A stretch of DNA of 64,000 nucleotides from Ambrosia x helenae (GCA_030844895.1 CM061226.1:50905608-50969607); one strand, 5' to 3'; positions 1 through 11,575 are shown, counted from the first letter of the stretch. A program made the numbers and translations. The notes: generated by a model from the sequence alone, not told the origin.

Positions 1-1010
1 TGCCCTTCCCTTTGGCTCCAGGATTGACTACTTGACGTTTCCGCTTAGTGCTTGAATCAACATACACTAAGGGATCATCGTTGTCCGAGTCACTATCATC
101 ATGTCTTGCTTTGTTCTTGCCAGGATCAATGTAATCCGGACGAGCCAAAGCACCAAATAATCTCCTGTTAGGTGGCTTCTCACTATCAGGCACACCTTTG
201 TAACCTTTCATCCTCATCAAGGTTCTAATATTCATGTGATCTTGACCTAGATCATTGTCGGATCCTTTTTCAACATTGGATACTTGTAGTCAAAGATCAT
301 CATCAGAAACCTCGGATACAACATGAACTTCTTAAACTTTATTCCCTTCAGCATCTCCAGCATGTGGTCAAGAATCATCCCAGAAACATTAAATGGTTTG
401 TTGAGTGTCAACGCAACCATTAATGAACTCAAACTCTTTCTCATCACGTCATAACCACCACTAACACATCCAAAGACATGAATCAGAACATGTGCAAAAT
501 ACTTGTACTGCACTCCCAGCTTCCCCTTATACATAGATCCGTCAGTGATTGGACCTTTGTATTTCATTCTTAAGAAGCACGCCTTCTGTTCTGTCCACGA
601 TAACTCCCTGGGATCTTCTCTGTCTTCGAACTTAATCTGTAACGCCTCCCGAATATCAGCTTCAGTCAAGAACATCTCTATCTCCTGAATCTTGCTCTTG
701 ATGATCGTCTGATTCTCCCAGTAGTCATACTTTGCATTCTGGTAAAAGTCTTCTATGATGTCTTTGTATATGATGGTTGGTGTGGCTAAGGCATGAACAA
801 TCCTGCTCCTCTTCAGAAACTCAATAATTCCTGTAAACTCCGTGTTCTTCTCAACATCTCCTAGATAAGCGCAACAGTTGTGCGATCGTTCAAAAGCCAA
901 CTGCTAGGAACAGATGTTTCAGCTACTGGTACTGGATCTGGAACTGTGATCTCAGCTGGAGTTTCAACATTCACTGCTGGTGATTCAATATTCTCTGGTT
1001 GTTCAGCCAT
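1..1010 (-). pseudogene. Env-like additional ORF of copia A, N-terminal part, two frameshifts
   Basis: The ATG is at 1010 and the frame starts MAEQPENIES, followed by a Pro/Glu/Val-rich leader. A frameshift near 900 moves the frame into a conserved block (about 899-250) that aligns by eye with the N-terminus of the copia B env-like protein: a HNxxAxL start, an FY/FW.NA motif near residue 50 of the block, and YPRF near its end. A second frameshift near 255-265 leads to a Lys/Asp/Ser-rich tract that runs off the edge. No signal peptide or convincing membrane segment is visible, so 'env-like' is only the conventional label for the ORF in this position. The N-terminal block loosely resembles the 'putative plant transposon protein' domain, but I cannot confirm this. 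Function unknown. Confidence 0.75.
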
Positions 1011-1084
1011 CTGCACATGAAAATCAATAAAACACGTCAAAACACAAAAACGACAATTATAAAAATTTTGGTCAAAAATATCTG

Positions 1085-1256
1085 CACATTCGCCCATTTT
1101 AAACTGGTCGAATGTGAGAATAAATGGTCGAATGTGAAATTATATGGACGAAAGTGAAAAAGTTTTGATTAAAAAATCACATTCGTCCTTTTTTATGTTC
1201 ATTCGTCCAAACAGTTTCACCTTCGCCCGGTTTTTGAACCGAAGGTGAAAACTGTT
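1085..1256. repeat. Hairpin microrepeats before the env-like ORF
   Basis: Two clear inverted repeats of the CAC(A/C)TTCGNCC type. At 1085-1116, CACATTCG pairs with CGAATGTG across 16 nt. At about 1209-1256, an arm of about 17 nt ending CACCTTCG pairs with CGAAGGTG followed by AAAACTG. Further single copies lie between them. Confidence 0.85.
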
Positions 1257-1466
1257 TCCCCCAAAAATTTGAAATTTTGCCATTAATGATTTTAACTTGT
1301 AATTTTGATCCTAAAACATACTAACATGTCCGACTAACACTCGTTTATACTCAATTTTATCAATTAATCAGTTTACATAGGTTTTAAAGTGGAATTAGGG
1401 TTCATCTATGTTCAATCGATCAAAACTAACATCTAAACATGTTATAATCCTAATTCCTTCCACATT

Positions 1467-1474
1467 CTCCCCCT
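1467..1474 (-). other. Internal polypurine-tract-like patch
   Basis: AGGGGGAG on the minus strand inside the pol-env spacer. A second copy is at 3193-3200 and similar patches occur in copia E (18217-18224, 19327-19334). The sequence resembles the true polypurine tract beside copia 3' LTRs; use as a central plus-strand primer is inference. The patch lies in one arm of an imperfect inverted repeat (1367-1400 against 1449-1492). Confidence 0.4.
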
Positions 1475-1732
1475 AAAACCTATGTTAACTGATCGGCTAT
1501 CAAAAATAAGCATCAACAATCATTAAAAACCCTAGAACAGAAACCCTAGGTCGTGTTCTTTAAACAATGAATTCTGATCTGTTTTGATGTCCATTACCTG
1601 TAAAAATTATGTCAAAATGATCAGAAAGAAGTAGGGAACAAATCAAGGGATCACAAAAATCACAAGCAACAAGGTCTGGTATGATAGAAATTTTGAAAAA
1701 TTTTTGAATGAGGGGTTCGAAGGTGAAAGGCA

Positions 1733-1740
1733 TATTTATA
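1733..1740 (-). promoter_or_regulatory. TATA box of a possible internal promoter for the env-like ORF
   Basis: The minus strand reads CCCCTATAAATATGCC. It stands directly downstream of the hairpin array at 1744-1987, the same arrangement as in the U3 of this element's LTR. The env-like ATG lies about 720 nt further on. Confidence 0.45.
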
Positions 1741-1743
1741 GGG

Positions 1744-1987
1744 GTCCACGTTCGCCCGTATGAAGTGGACGAATGTGGGTTAAGTCCACATTCGCCCCAA
1801 ATTAATGACACGAATGTGAAACATTCCACCTTCGCCCCTATTTAAAGACCCGAAGGTGAAACTTTGTACCCGGAAGTGGAAATCACACCCGGAAGTGAAA
1901 AATCCACATTCGCCCTTTTTCAAAACGGTCGAAGGTGATGATTTTTCCACATTCGACCCATTTAAGGGGCGAATGTGAAATGGAAAA
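1744..1987. repeat. Hairpin array in the pol-env spacer of copia A
   Basis: At least five units in which (C)CAC(A/G/C)TTCG(C/A)CC is followed 10-14 nt later by its near reverse complement, such as GGACGAATGTGG or CCCGAAGGTG. Single units of the same motif continue between them. The stems are 8-11 bp. Confidence 0.85.
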
Positions 1988-3445
1988 ATCTGAAAATTTC
2001 GCCAAATCACGAATTCGAATCCCGTTCAACATTTTTCAATCCGTTAAACTTTCAAAACTCAAATTTTCACATTTTGAATGTTACAAAGTCCAGATGGTGT
2101 TATCAAATCTCAGAAATTGACCATCAAGCATCCCCGGATATCAAAAATAAAACAGAAATGCAAATCTTTTGGATTTTCTGAAATTTTGATTAAAACACAC
2201 CTAAAATCTTTTTGGATTTTGTATCTTTTTGACAATAAAAGTAAAATGCGACAAAGTAAAATGCATCAAAGTAAATGAAAACAGTAAACATTTTGTGATT
2301 TCCGGTAAGAGGATCATATCAGTTTTCTGAGAAATCTGAACACAGCGTTGATCTATTTTATTATTATCATTAGAAACAATATGTGACACGGCAATTGCTG
2401 ATATTGTTGTCCACATAAGCTCACATGCAGACAATTACGCAATGCTTTAAAATGATACGAATTAGATGTATTAGACTAACACATTGTGGTTCCCACACAC
2501 ACGACATACTCCCGTATCAAGAAGTAATCTGCACAAAGACTCATTGTAAAGCGTGATTATGCTTTTGTCGTCTGTAATTGTACAAGATATAATGCATAGA
2601 GGTATACAGGTCAGCAAATTAATGCAGCAAAGTAACATATGCACCATACCAGGTTGAGGACTGATATTAATCATGATTTGCATCAATGATCAATACGATA
2701 TTATAGATAATCTTTGATCATCATATAACATGGAAAGTTCCTCAATTCGGTAACTTTAGGTTTTGGCATAAAGCTCTTTTATAAAGACACCCTGTCTGAT
2801 CTAGGTCCGTAATGACTTACAGCAGAAGATCAGAAAGGCTATCCCCAGACAACTAATAACATAACAACCCTAAACCTCCGAGTTTTGTACAAACACCCTA
2901 TCAAACGAAATTACGGTACTAAGACCATATGCCCATGAGGTGTTCATCCACAAACGCGTAGTTTGTTATGTTTGTATCACTAATGCACGCAATATATAGT
3001 CTACGAAGCCTATCAGCATATCACACGTAATCAACATACGTCTCATTAAAACTATACAATTCTTTAGCCTGTGTCAGATCCCCACTGATGTACTATCATT
3101 TCCTCTTTTTATCCAGGAAATCATTTTGGGTTTTTCTAATTTTTAGGTATTTTGAAAATTTTTCAATGTTTTTGGTTTTTCTGATAAAATGACTCCCCCT
3201 AAAATAAAGAACATATTTTTGGGTTTTTAATTTTTCTGAAAAACAAAACAAAAAATTTGAAAGAAACAATCCACTTGAAAGCATCAACTTCTTTGAGGAT
3301 TAAACAACCCCCTCGAAAGCATCAACTTCTTTGAGGATTATGATAGTAAAGAGAAATTCCCAATTAGCAAAGAGAAATTCCCAATTAGCAAAAAATAAAA
3401 AAAACTAAAACTAAAAATAAAAAAAATGATAAACCGAGGAGCCGA

Positions 3446-6400
3446 TTAGTCCTGTTTTTCCTTTATATTGTTTACTTTCAAAAGATATTCAAAGCGGGAT
3501 CTGTCAAAAGCTTTTGTAAACAAATCTGCACGTTGGTAGTCAGTATGGATTTTGACCATGTCAATCAATTCCTTAGCATAACAATCACGGATAAAATGAT
3601 ATTTAATCCGGATATGTTTAGCTTTAGAATGATTTTCAGTATTTTTAGTTAATGCAATTGCGGCTTCGTTGTCACAGTGTATAGGGGTTTTAAGAAACTG
3701 CAAACCGTAATCGACCATCTGTTGTTGGATCCAGAGCACTTGTGAACAGCAACTCGAGGCTGAAATGTACTCGGCTTCACATGTAGACAGTGCGACGGAA
3801 GTCTGTTTCTTGCATTGCCAGGTAATTAACCTGCTCCCTAAAAACTGGCAACCGGCTGTGGTTGATTTGCTGTCTTTGTCACAGCCGCCCCAATCTGCAT
3901 CACTAAAAGCAATAAAATCAAAATCATCATCATTAGGGTACCAAAGTCCTTTTGATGGACAACCCTTCAGATATCAAAGGATACGCTTGACCGCCGTCAG
4001 ATGACTTTGTTTCGGCTTCGATTGATAGCGGGCACAGAGACACGTTGCATACATAATATCTGGTCGAGACGCTGTCAAATACATCAGAGATCCGATGATT
4101 GCTCTGTATGTAAATGGGTCTGTCAGCTCCCCCTTAGCATCCACTCCAATCCCGTGATTGGGTTGAATCGGGGTATCCATTGGCTTAGAGTCCTCCATCT
4201 GGAATCGGCTCAAGATGTCGGCTACATATTTCGTCTGGTGAATGAAGATCCCGTCGGGTCTTTGATCCACCTGTAAGCCGAGGAAAAACTGCATTTCCCC
4301 CATAGCGCTCATTTCGAACTTCTCCTGCATAACAGTTTCAAATTCCCTGCACAAGAGTTCGTTAGTTGAACCAAATATAATATCATCAACGTAAATCTGT
4401 ACAAGAAGCAAGTCATCTCCCGTCTTCTTCGTAAAGAGGGTGCAATCGACGAGGCCGCGCTTGAATCCTTTGGAGATGAGGTATGTACTTAGCTCCTCGT
4501 ACCACTGTCTTGGAGCCTGGTGCAGACCATATAAAGCTTTGTTCAGCACGTAGACCTTGTCCCGGTGGATTGGGTCCTCAAAGCCTGGTGGCTGCCCGAC
4601 ATAAACCTCCTCCTTGACTTTACCGTACAAAAATGCGCTCTTGACGTCCATTTGATAAACTTTGAATTTCTTATACGAAGCAAACGCAAGGAACATCCGA
4701 ATAGCTTCCATTCGTGCTACTGGTGCATAGATTTCGTTGTAATCAATTCCTTCGATTTGATGGAAACCCTGCACGACCAATCTGGCTTTGTTCCTTACAA
4801 TAACTCCACGATCATCCTTTTTGCACTTAAACACCCACTTAGTGCCTATTTTCTTTCTTCCCGGCGGCAAATCTGTGAGCGTCCAGACTCCCAATTTCTG
4901 GAATTGCAATAACTCCTCCTGCATTGCCTCAACCCAGGCATCTTCTTGCAAAGCGTCTTTGTATGTCCTTGGCTCTACCTGCGACACATAACATGCAAAC
5001 GACCAATCATTTTGGCTACCAGATTTCTGAATTTTGGCATACAAAGCTAAAGCACCAAAACTCTCTGGCGAATTAACGCTTTTAAGCTGCCCTCTGGTCA
5101 TCACTCCACTACCAGGATCACCGATAACTTGCTCCAGCGGATGAATACAATGAATCCGAGATTCCGGATTAACAGGTACAATCATTCCCGTCTGAGCAGT
5201 CAAGTTCTCTACAGCATCCTGATTATTACCCGTGTTAGATGATGAAGCAACATCTGGATTTGGAGTTGGGTTTACAGTTTGCTCTTCTAAGTCTTCTGCA
5301 TTTTCAAGAACGGCTTCTTCAAATTGTTCATCTTCAGATTCTGAAGTGTCTAATGAAGTTGAAGCTTCTTGAAACAACTCTTCTTCTTGTGTAGGAGCAC
5401 TGGTATCATTAGAAGCTGGTGGGGGGTTTACGGTGATTGGACGCATCAATGGTGAAGTTGCCGCGTTTTCACACTCGTAAAGTAATCTGATAACAGCTTC
5501 TTCAACCAAGCTATCTAGGTTGAATGATTCAAAGAAATCTTTGTAATCAAACATCCAATCAGGGCCCGTGCCTTGCAAATTTTGTGTGTATCGTTGAACT
5601 TCCACGTTTGCCCAATCCTCCACTTGACGAGTTCGTTTGTTGAATACCCGTTTGAGCGGGGTTGCATATCCAACAAAATATCCCTCTTCAGCTTTAGGAC
5701 TAAACTTCTCGCTTGGATTCAACATCGTACATGGCGCCCCAAATGGTTCTAGATACTCTAGATTGGGCTTTCGTCGGTGTAACAGCTCAAAAGATGTTTT
5801 TCCAAACTTCTTCACTGTCAAAACCCGATTTAAAGTATAGTTTGCTGCATAAATCGCCTCATTCCAGAACATTACTGGAAGATTTGAGTCAGCGAGCATT
5901 GTCCTAGCAGCCTCAATCAGAGTCCTATTCTTTCTTTCAGCAACACCGTTCTGTTGCGGGGTATACGGAGCTGAATATTCATGATGAATTCCTTTGCTTT
6001 CACAAAGTTCATCCATCTTTGCATTTTTGAACTCCGTCCCGTTGTCACTCCTGATCCTTTTTATCTTCAAATTGTAGATATTCTCCAGCCGAGTGAACAG
6101 AACTTGTAGGTTAGTAAAAGTGTCGCTTTTGTTCTTCAAACACATCACCCATGAGAATCGTGAATAGTCATCAGTGACGACTAAACAATAAAGCTCTCCA
6201 AGATGACTTTTGCGCTTGACCGGTCCAAAAAGGTCCATGTGCAATCGCTCAAGCGGCATCTCAACAGAGTTAACTTTCTTCACTTTATGGGATTGTCTGT
6301 GTTGTTTTCCTTTCATGCAGCTCACACACTTGTCGTTCAGATGGAAATGTTTCACATTTACTCCATCGACAAGTCCATTTCTCACTAACTGATTCATTTT

Positions 6401-6898
6401 CCTCAGATGAATGTGCCCCATCCTTCGGTGCCACATTATCGATTCTTTTTCGGTCGCCTTGGATAGAAAGCATGTTATCTGTCCCTGTGGTGTCATTGCC
6501 TTGGACATATCAAGAATGTAAAGATTGTTGACTCGAGGTGCCATCAACATAACCCACTCCTTTGGAATCTTGAAGCCCGGTTTAAGTATATAGCAGGATT
6601 TGTCATCAAAATGCACAGAAAATTGTTTATCGCATATTTGACTGACGCTCAACAGATTATAGTCTATCTGCTTGACATAAGAAATCCGCTCAAAAGTCAC
6701 AATCCCATTACTCACGCTTCCTTCCATCGTGATATAACCTCCTTTATTACCCGCGAACGCAACATATCCTCCATTAATATTCTTCACATCAAACAACAAT
6801 GCCAAATCCCCCGTCATGTGGCCTGAAGCTCCACTATCAACAATCCAGAGACTGCTAATAGGACCAACTGAAGCTCCCTGCACACAAAAAGTAAACAT
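3446..6898 (-). pseudogene. Pol polyprotein of copia A (protease-integrase-RT-RNase H), one nonsense codon
   Basis: The polyprotein makes and integrates the DNA copy. Domains in order: aspartic protease with DSGAS near residue 22; zinc-binding pre-integrase motif WHRRMGH...CVSCMKGKQH; integrase core with Asp in HMDLFGP (about 217), Asp in SDNGTEF (about 280) and Glu in NGVAERKN (about 318); copia reverse transcriptase with QMDVKSAFLYG and YVDD near 833; RNase H with AFSDADW and CEAEY, ending near 3446. The frame stays open for 974 codons, then meets TGA at 3974-3976 where related elements have Arg in KRILRYLKG, so CGA became TGA. The same frame continues to the natural end. It lies in the same frame as gag, directly after the gag TAA. 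Confidence 0.92.
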
Positions 6899-6902
6899 TT
6901 AG
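6878..6902 (-). promoter_or_regulatory. 3'-splice-site-like signature at the copia A gag/pol junction
   Basis: The minus strand reads ACTAAATG (gag TAA overlapping a branch-point-like ACTAA), then a T-rich stretch and TTTTTGTGTGCAG|GG. The same order occurs at the gag/pol junctions of copia B (29911-29935) and E (17713-17738). Use in splicing is inference. Confidence 0.4.
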
Positions 6903-9900
6903 TTCTTTCGGGGGACCCAAGCCTGAGTCTTGGGCCTTTGAACTTTGGCTTTCAAAGAAACATCCTCAACAACTTTTTCAACAACTTTTTGTTTTGAATC
7001 AATCGTTTTCTGATTTTTCAAAACAGATTCATTTTTATCACTCACCTTTGAAGTAGAAGCTCCTGGAGTACCATTAGGTGTCCAAGATTGTTCAGACCTT
7101 TTGAGAATACGAATTTGAGATTTTGGTTTCTCAATAGGTTTCTGAACATTGTTAATAAAAGTAACTTTCTTAGCAACCTTATCTGAATTAACAGACTTAG
7201 GTCCAACAGTTGACTTGACAATTGGTTTTTGTGGAACCTTTTGTCTATCAGCTGTTGTGTTCACCACTGGTTTTCTCCAAGATTGTTCCATTGCAATCCG
7301 ATTCCTTTGATCATAATGAAATGGACGGTTGTTCCTCATTTGAAAATTGTTTTGATTATGAAAATGTTGTTGTTGAGGAACAGCCCGTCTATGCGGTGGG
7401 ATATAATGATCAATCGGCTTTTTCATGGAATTCTTAACCTCAACTTCATGTCTTTTGTGCCTTACATATGGACACTGAGCAAGTAAATGCCCGCGTTCTC
7501 CACATTTAAAGCATTTTCTATATTCCTCAAACACATAATGAGCATTTGGTGAAGCAAATGATCTGACAGGAAATTGATCATTATATTGTTGATTTCTTAA
7601 ACTCTCAGGAAGTGGTCCTTTCGAGTAAGAAGGTTCATGAAAACCATTTGCTTTATCATCTGGTCGAATGAACTCAGTGACATGAATTTTTGGTTCTTGA
7701 GGAACTTCTGAAAACAGTTTCTTTAAGATTTCTGGTGGAATTTCATTGGTTCTCTCATGTTTTGGAAACCATATTGTGCTTTCTTGCCAGATTTTATCAA
7801 GTTTAGAATAGTTAACGTTTTTAATCGGAAATTCCTCATCAGCAATGATCTTATCGGATCCTTCCATCCGATAAAACACCTTTACAGGTTTGTCACTTGG
7901 TTCATTCAGCTCATTCAATTTCACCACATTCTTAACATCATTATTTTTCTTAACATCAATCTTTTCAGACTTCTTATCACGAATAGCCTTTGCCATCGGA
8001 TGAACATGATCAGATGGTGACACTGGTTCAGTAGTAATGATGTGATTTTCTTTTGGAATCTCACATTCATTAACAGATTGATCACTACCAGTATCATCAT
8101 TTTCTGAGTCTGAACTATCACTCTCAGCATAAACACCCTCATTGTTCAAGCCCAAAATCGGTCTCACATCGGAATATGGATCACCAATACTCGAGGTATT
8201 AGATTCCATCTCTGATGATGAGTCTGATTTCACCGAACTCTCCGGTATCACTTGATGATAGTTATGGTTCTCAAAAAGAACCGGAGATGGTACAGACTTG
8301 TAGTTGGTGGTGTTATCATCAATGATATGATCCACGACATAAGCAACATTCTTATAACTTTCCAGTTTCTTGTTAACTTTTTCAGCAAAGCATTTAATGG
8401 CAGCCATTTCCAACTTGGTGTTTTCAATTTCATTGATATAGTTGTTTATGGCCAATTGTTTCAATGACAAAGTATTTTTCAAGTCAGAAATGTCCTTTTT
8501 ATAGCCATCCAATACTTTGTTAAAAGCATTTAACTCTTTGCGAGTAGATTGACAATTTTGAATAGCACTATCACGTGAAATTCGGAGTTGTTTATTCTCC
8601 TCAGTCAATCTATCACAAGTTCCACAATATTTATCACTCATAACATCAGTGCTAGATTCAGAACTTACAGGTTTTGGCGGTTCGGTCATGGCCATCAAAG
8701 CAAAATGAGCTTCCTTTCCAGTGAAAAACTTGGAATAGTCGATCTTGGTGAAAGCATCATCAGCTATGCACGACTTCCTCGTCATCAAAAAGTCAGCTTC
8801 TGCCAGGAACTGGTCAATATCATCATCCAAAGAATCAACACTTCCCTCTATGTCTGATTCGCTCTCAGAATCTGAATACACCGATATACTCTCTTCGGGA
8901 ACATCAGAAACTGAATCAATTACCATCCAAGAACTCTTCTCCTCAGCCTTAACCTCAACAGGTTCACTCTCCACTTCCATCTCAGTCTCAGAATCATCAC
9001 TTTCACTCTCCTCAGTTTCTTTCTTCTCATCAACTGTCACCGACTCTTCCAAATCAACCTGATAAGCAACACATGCCACATTCCCACCAGTAGTTACTTC
9101 TTCAACTCCTATTTGCATACCCGACCAGTCAAACCTCTCATCCTGCTGAGTTACCAAAGCTTGGTTCTGACTCGCATTCTGTTGAGTCTCAGTAGGTGTA
9201 GTGATAGGTACAACTGTTCGGTTTGGGTGATTAGGAGATTGGTTTTGAATCTGGTTTTGAGTGTTTGGTTGTCTGTTTTGGTTGTTAAAGTTTCGGTTTT
9301 GGTAGTTGTTGTTATTTTGGTAAGAAACTTGGTTTTGTTGACGGTTCTGGTAATTTGCATTGAAAGGGTTTCGGTTACCTTGTTTAGGTGGCTGGGTGCA
9401 TTCCCTTTTGAAGTGTCCTTTTTCTCCACAATTGAAACACGTAACCTTCTCCTTGTTGAATCCATAGGTTGTGTTGGGAGAAGTTGCCAAATCAGTTCTT
9501 CCAGTTTTCTCGATGAATTCTGTTGCTCTTCTCATTATACTCGCAAAAGCCCATTGAATGTCTATGAGTTCCATCTCTTCTTTATCGATCTGTGCGTAGT
9601 CTTCGTTGGTCAAGTTGTTGTTCCCAATCTGACTAGCAACCAAACCATTGTAGGATGAAACCATTGCTGAGACTAATGCAATGTGTTGCTGAGCAACCTC
9701 CACAGTCACATTTCCCAAGTTGGATGTATCCAAAACCACTGGTTGTTGTTTATGTTGAGTAACTTGGTTTGCTGGTTGTTGTGTTTGGTTAGCGGTGTAA
9801 AAACTTGCTTGTTGCATTGGAGAGATTGGTGAGATGTAGGAAGTATATTGTGGTGGTGTATATGATGGTTGTGAGTAGGAATTGTATTGTGGTGGTGTGT

Positions 9901-10930
9901 AGTTGGTGGTTGGTTTTGATGAATCCATGACATTGGAAATACATGCAACATGTGGTGCAATGCTTCCAGAGCTCGAGTTTCCAGCTGAAACTGAAGTGCC
10001 TCCAAAATACAAACTGGGATTCTGAGGAATCTGTGACCTTCTAGCTTTCCTCCTATCCTCCAACTCTTTGTTCTCCAGCTTTTCAATAAACTCTGAAATG
10101 GTCCAGAATTGATAAGCATCCTTCTCTCTGAGTACCTCCACATGCTGATCCCATTGTGGTGGCAAAGCATCTGCAAACTTATCCACCTGCTTAGTCATTG
10201 GAATCTGTACACCATAACTAGACAATTCAGACAATAAATGCATATATCTCGGAGTTAGTTCTTTTAGAGTTTCATTATTAATAAAAGAAAAATTATCAAA
10301 CTCTTTGACCAATTCCTCCATTCTCAGACTCCTGGTCTTCTCGTTACCATCATGCTTCCTCTTCAGCTTATCCCAAAGCTGCTTTGACGTAGTACATGTC
10401 CCAAACTGATGCAACAGATCACTTGTGATTGCCTGTGTCAGTTGAGAGAACGCCTTCTTCTCCACCACGTATTTCTTCTTTTCATCCTCAGTCAAGCTCT
10501 CCAGAGGAATCAACTCACCGGTATTCTCCAGAATCGGTGCTGTGTATCCTTTCACAATCATGCTCCATGCCTCAGCTCCTTCAACTCCCATGCCTTCCAG
10601 ATGGATCTTGAACATGGTGTGCCACTGGTTATACTCTTGCATATCCATGAGCTTCGGTGGCCGAGTTCCACTACCTGTAGACAAATCCTTAATCAAGGTA
10701 GAAATAGCATTAGTGGTTTGAGTATTTACCGCCGCTGCAGCTACTCCCCAGTAATCTGATTGTAGTGCCGGATGTGCTACATTCTGAGGCATCGTGCTCG
10801 TTGTTGTCATGTAGTTAAGTGGTTGTGAGGATTGAGTGTTCGTCTTTTGCGCTGCCACTGTCCATGGGTCCATCGTCTGCTGTTGTGGTTGTGTTGGTGC
10901 TGATCCCGAAGTAGTTTGAAAACGCCACAT
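6899..10930 (-). CDS. Gag of copia A, very long (about 1343 aa), intact
   Basis: Structural protein that should build the virus-like particle and bind element RNA. The frame is open from 10936; I choose the first ATG, at 10930 (MWRFQTTSG). In order: a low-complexity Gln/Thr-rich start; a copia-type capsid region (about 85-300) with a KQLWDKLKRKHDG helix; a Pro/Tyr/Gln-rich linker; CCHC knuckle CFNCGEKGHFKREC near 499-513; an Asn/Gln-rich stretch; an acidic Ser/Glu/Asp region; a coiled coil near 780-880; a second acidic tract; a second knuckle CFKCGERGHLLAQC near 1142-1155; and a basic tail ending WVPRKN. Two knuckles flanking an acidic coiled coil is a layout shared with copia B. The length is well above a typical copia Gag and in the SIRE/Maximus style. 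Confidence 0.9.
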   Translation of the reverse strand: MWRFQTTSGSAPTQPQQQTMDPWTVAAQKTNTQSSQPLNYMTTTSTMPQNVAHPALQSDYWGVAAAAVNTQTTNAISTLIKDLSTGSGTRPPKLMDMQEYNQWHTMFKIHLEGMGVEGAEAWSMIVKGYTAPILENTGELIPLESLTEDEKKKYVVEKKAFSQLTQAITSDLLHQFGTCTTSKQLWDKLKRKHDGNEKTRSLRMEELVKEFDNFSFINNETLKELTPRYMHLLSELSSYGVQIPMTKQVDKFADALPPQWDQHVEVLREKDAYQFWTISEFIEKLENKELEDRRKARRSQIPQNPSLYFGGTSVSAGNSSSGSIAPHVACISNVMDSSKPTTNYTPPQYNSYSQPSYTPPQYTSYISPISPMQQASFYTANQTQQPANQVTQHKQQPVVLDTSNLGNVTVEVAQQHIALVSAMVSSYNGLVASQIGNNNLTNEDYAQIDKEEMELIDIQWAFASIMRRATEFIEKTGRTDLATSPNTTYGFNKEKVTCFNCGEKGHFKRECTQPPKQGNRNPFNANYQNRQQNQVSYQNNNNYQNRNFNNQNRQPNTQNQIQNQSPNHPNRTVVPITTPTETQQNASQNQALVTQQDERFDWSGMQIGVEEVTTGGNVACVAYQVDLEESVTVDEKKETEESESDDSETEMEVESEPVEVKAEEKSSWMVIDSVSDVPEESISVYSDSESESDIEGSVDSLDDDIDQFLAEADFLMTRKSCIADDAFTKIDYSKFFTGKEAHFALMAMTEPPKPVSSESSTDVMSDKYCGTCDRLTEENKQLRISRDSAIQNCQSTRKELNAFNKVLDGYKKDISDLKNTLSLKQLAINNYINEIENTKLEMAAIKCFAEKVNKKLESYKNVAYVVDHIIDDNTTNYKSVPSPVLFENHNYHQVIPESSVKSDSSSEMESNTSSIGDPYSDVRPILGLNNEGVYAESDSSDSENDDTGSDQSVNECEIPKENHIITTEPVSPSDHVHPMAKAIRDKKSEKIDVKKNNDVKNVVKLNELNEPSDKPVKVFYRMEGSDKIIADEEFPIKNVNYSKLDKIWQESTIWFPKHERTNEIPPEILKKLFSEVPQEPKIHVTEFIRPDDKANGFHEPSYSKGPLPESLRNQQYNDQFPVRSFASPNAHYVFEEYRKCFKCGERGHLLAQCPYVRHKRHEVEVKNSMKKPIDHYIPPHRRAVPQQQHFHNQNNFQMRNNRPFHYDQRNRIAMEQSWRKPVVNTTADRQKVPQKPIVKSTVGPKSVNSDKVAKKVTFINNVQKPIEKPKSQIRILKRSEQSWTPNGTPGASTSKVSDKNESVLKNQKTIDSKQKVVEKVVEDVSLKAKVQRPKTQAWVPRKN

Positions 10931-10982
10931 GATCACAATCTGAAAATCTCAACACTTAGAAAAATTTTACAGCAAAAATACT

Positions 10983-11288
10983 ACGTTCGTCCAAAATTCA
11001 GCACGTTCGTCCAAACTATCCTTGGTTCGTCCAAACTGTCACACTCTCGTCCCTTTGGGTTCTACTTTCGTCCAAATAGTAACAACCGAAGGTGAAAATG
11101 ACCAGAATGTAAAACAGAATATCACTATTTCACTTTCGCCCAAACCAAAACGGTCGAATGTGGAATTTTCTACACGAAAGTGAAAAGTTTCAACAATAAT
11201 TTTCAGGTTCGACCACTTTATACTCAGGTTCGCCCACTTTTATGCACTTTCGACCACAACACTCAGTCCAGGTTCCAGGTTCGCCCAA
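10983..11288. repeat. Motif-rich 5' leader of copia A
   Basis: The untranslated leader between primer site and gag holds more than ten copies of TTCG(T/C/A)CC in either orientation, some paired as short hairpins. The rest of the leader (11289-11575) has no further element that I recognise. Confidence 0.75.
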
Positions 11289-11575
11289 AACAGTCAGATC
11301 TCATTTTTGAAAAACGGTTATTGTTTGAAAAACGGTTATTTTGATCTCAGATTTTCAAAAGTTCATGGATTTGAATGATCTCAATCAGGTTATGTTTCGG
11401 AATTGATTTGGAACAACTTTAAGTCTTGGAAAACTTGAATTCGACCACAAATTCACCTTTAAATTGATCAAAAACTATGTTCTTAAGAGTTTTTGTAAAA
11501 ACAGATGATTTTATGTCAAAAACATGTCCAAATCAGTTCTGATCTTATCAAATTTGTTGTTGTATGATCCTCTAT

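Larger units (their letters stand above)
1011..1597 (-). other. Candidate intron in the 5' leader of the copia A env-like ORF
   Basis: On the minus strand a donor-like CAG|GTAATGG sits at 1600-1591. A T-rich acceptor ending TTTTCATGTGCAG abuts the ATG at 1010, so the intron would be 587 nt. Two hairpins of the element-specific motif and a polypurine patch (1467-1474) lie inside it. Both splice signals are seen directly; splicing itself is inference. Confidence 0.4.
1011..3445 (-). other. Long pol-to-env spacer of copia A
   Basis: About 2.4 kb with no credible ORF. The part from roughly 2050 to 3240 aligns by eye, in the element sense, with the spacer of copia E (about 18180-19320), although the two elements are otherwise much diverged. 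Shared landmarks include a block around GATACGGGA.TGTGTCGTGTGTG, a block around CTTACCGGAAA, and the purine patch AGGGGGAG just after pol. The left part holds the hairpin array, the TATA box and the candidate intron. Confidence 0.7.

Noticed and set aside
1744..1987. CRISPR-like array interpretation of the repeated TTCGCCC units
   Set aside because: Units are degenerate, spacing is irregular, there are no unique spacers of fixed length, and the context is a plant retrotransposon.
2471..2686. 71-codon minus-strand ORF in the copia A spacer, as a candidate small gene
   Set aside because: The homologous stretch in copia E is full of stops in the matching frame, so conservation there is not at protein level.
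9113..9658. Plus-strand open frame of 181 codons inside copia A gag
   Set aside because: Antisense shadow of a Gln/Asn-rich coding region; hydrophobic composition comes from the complementary strand and there is no start context or match.
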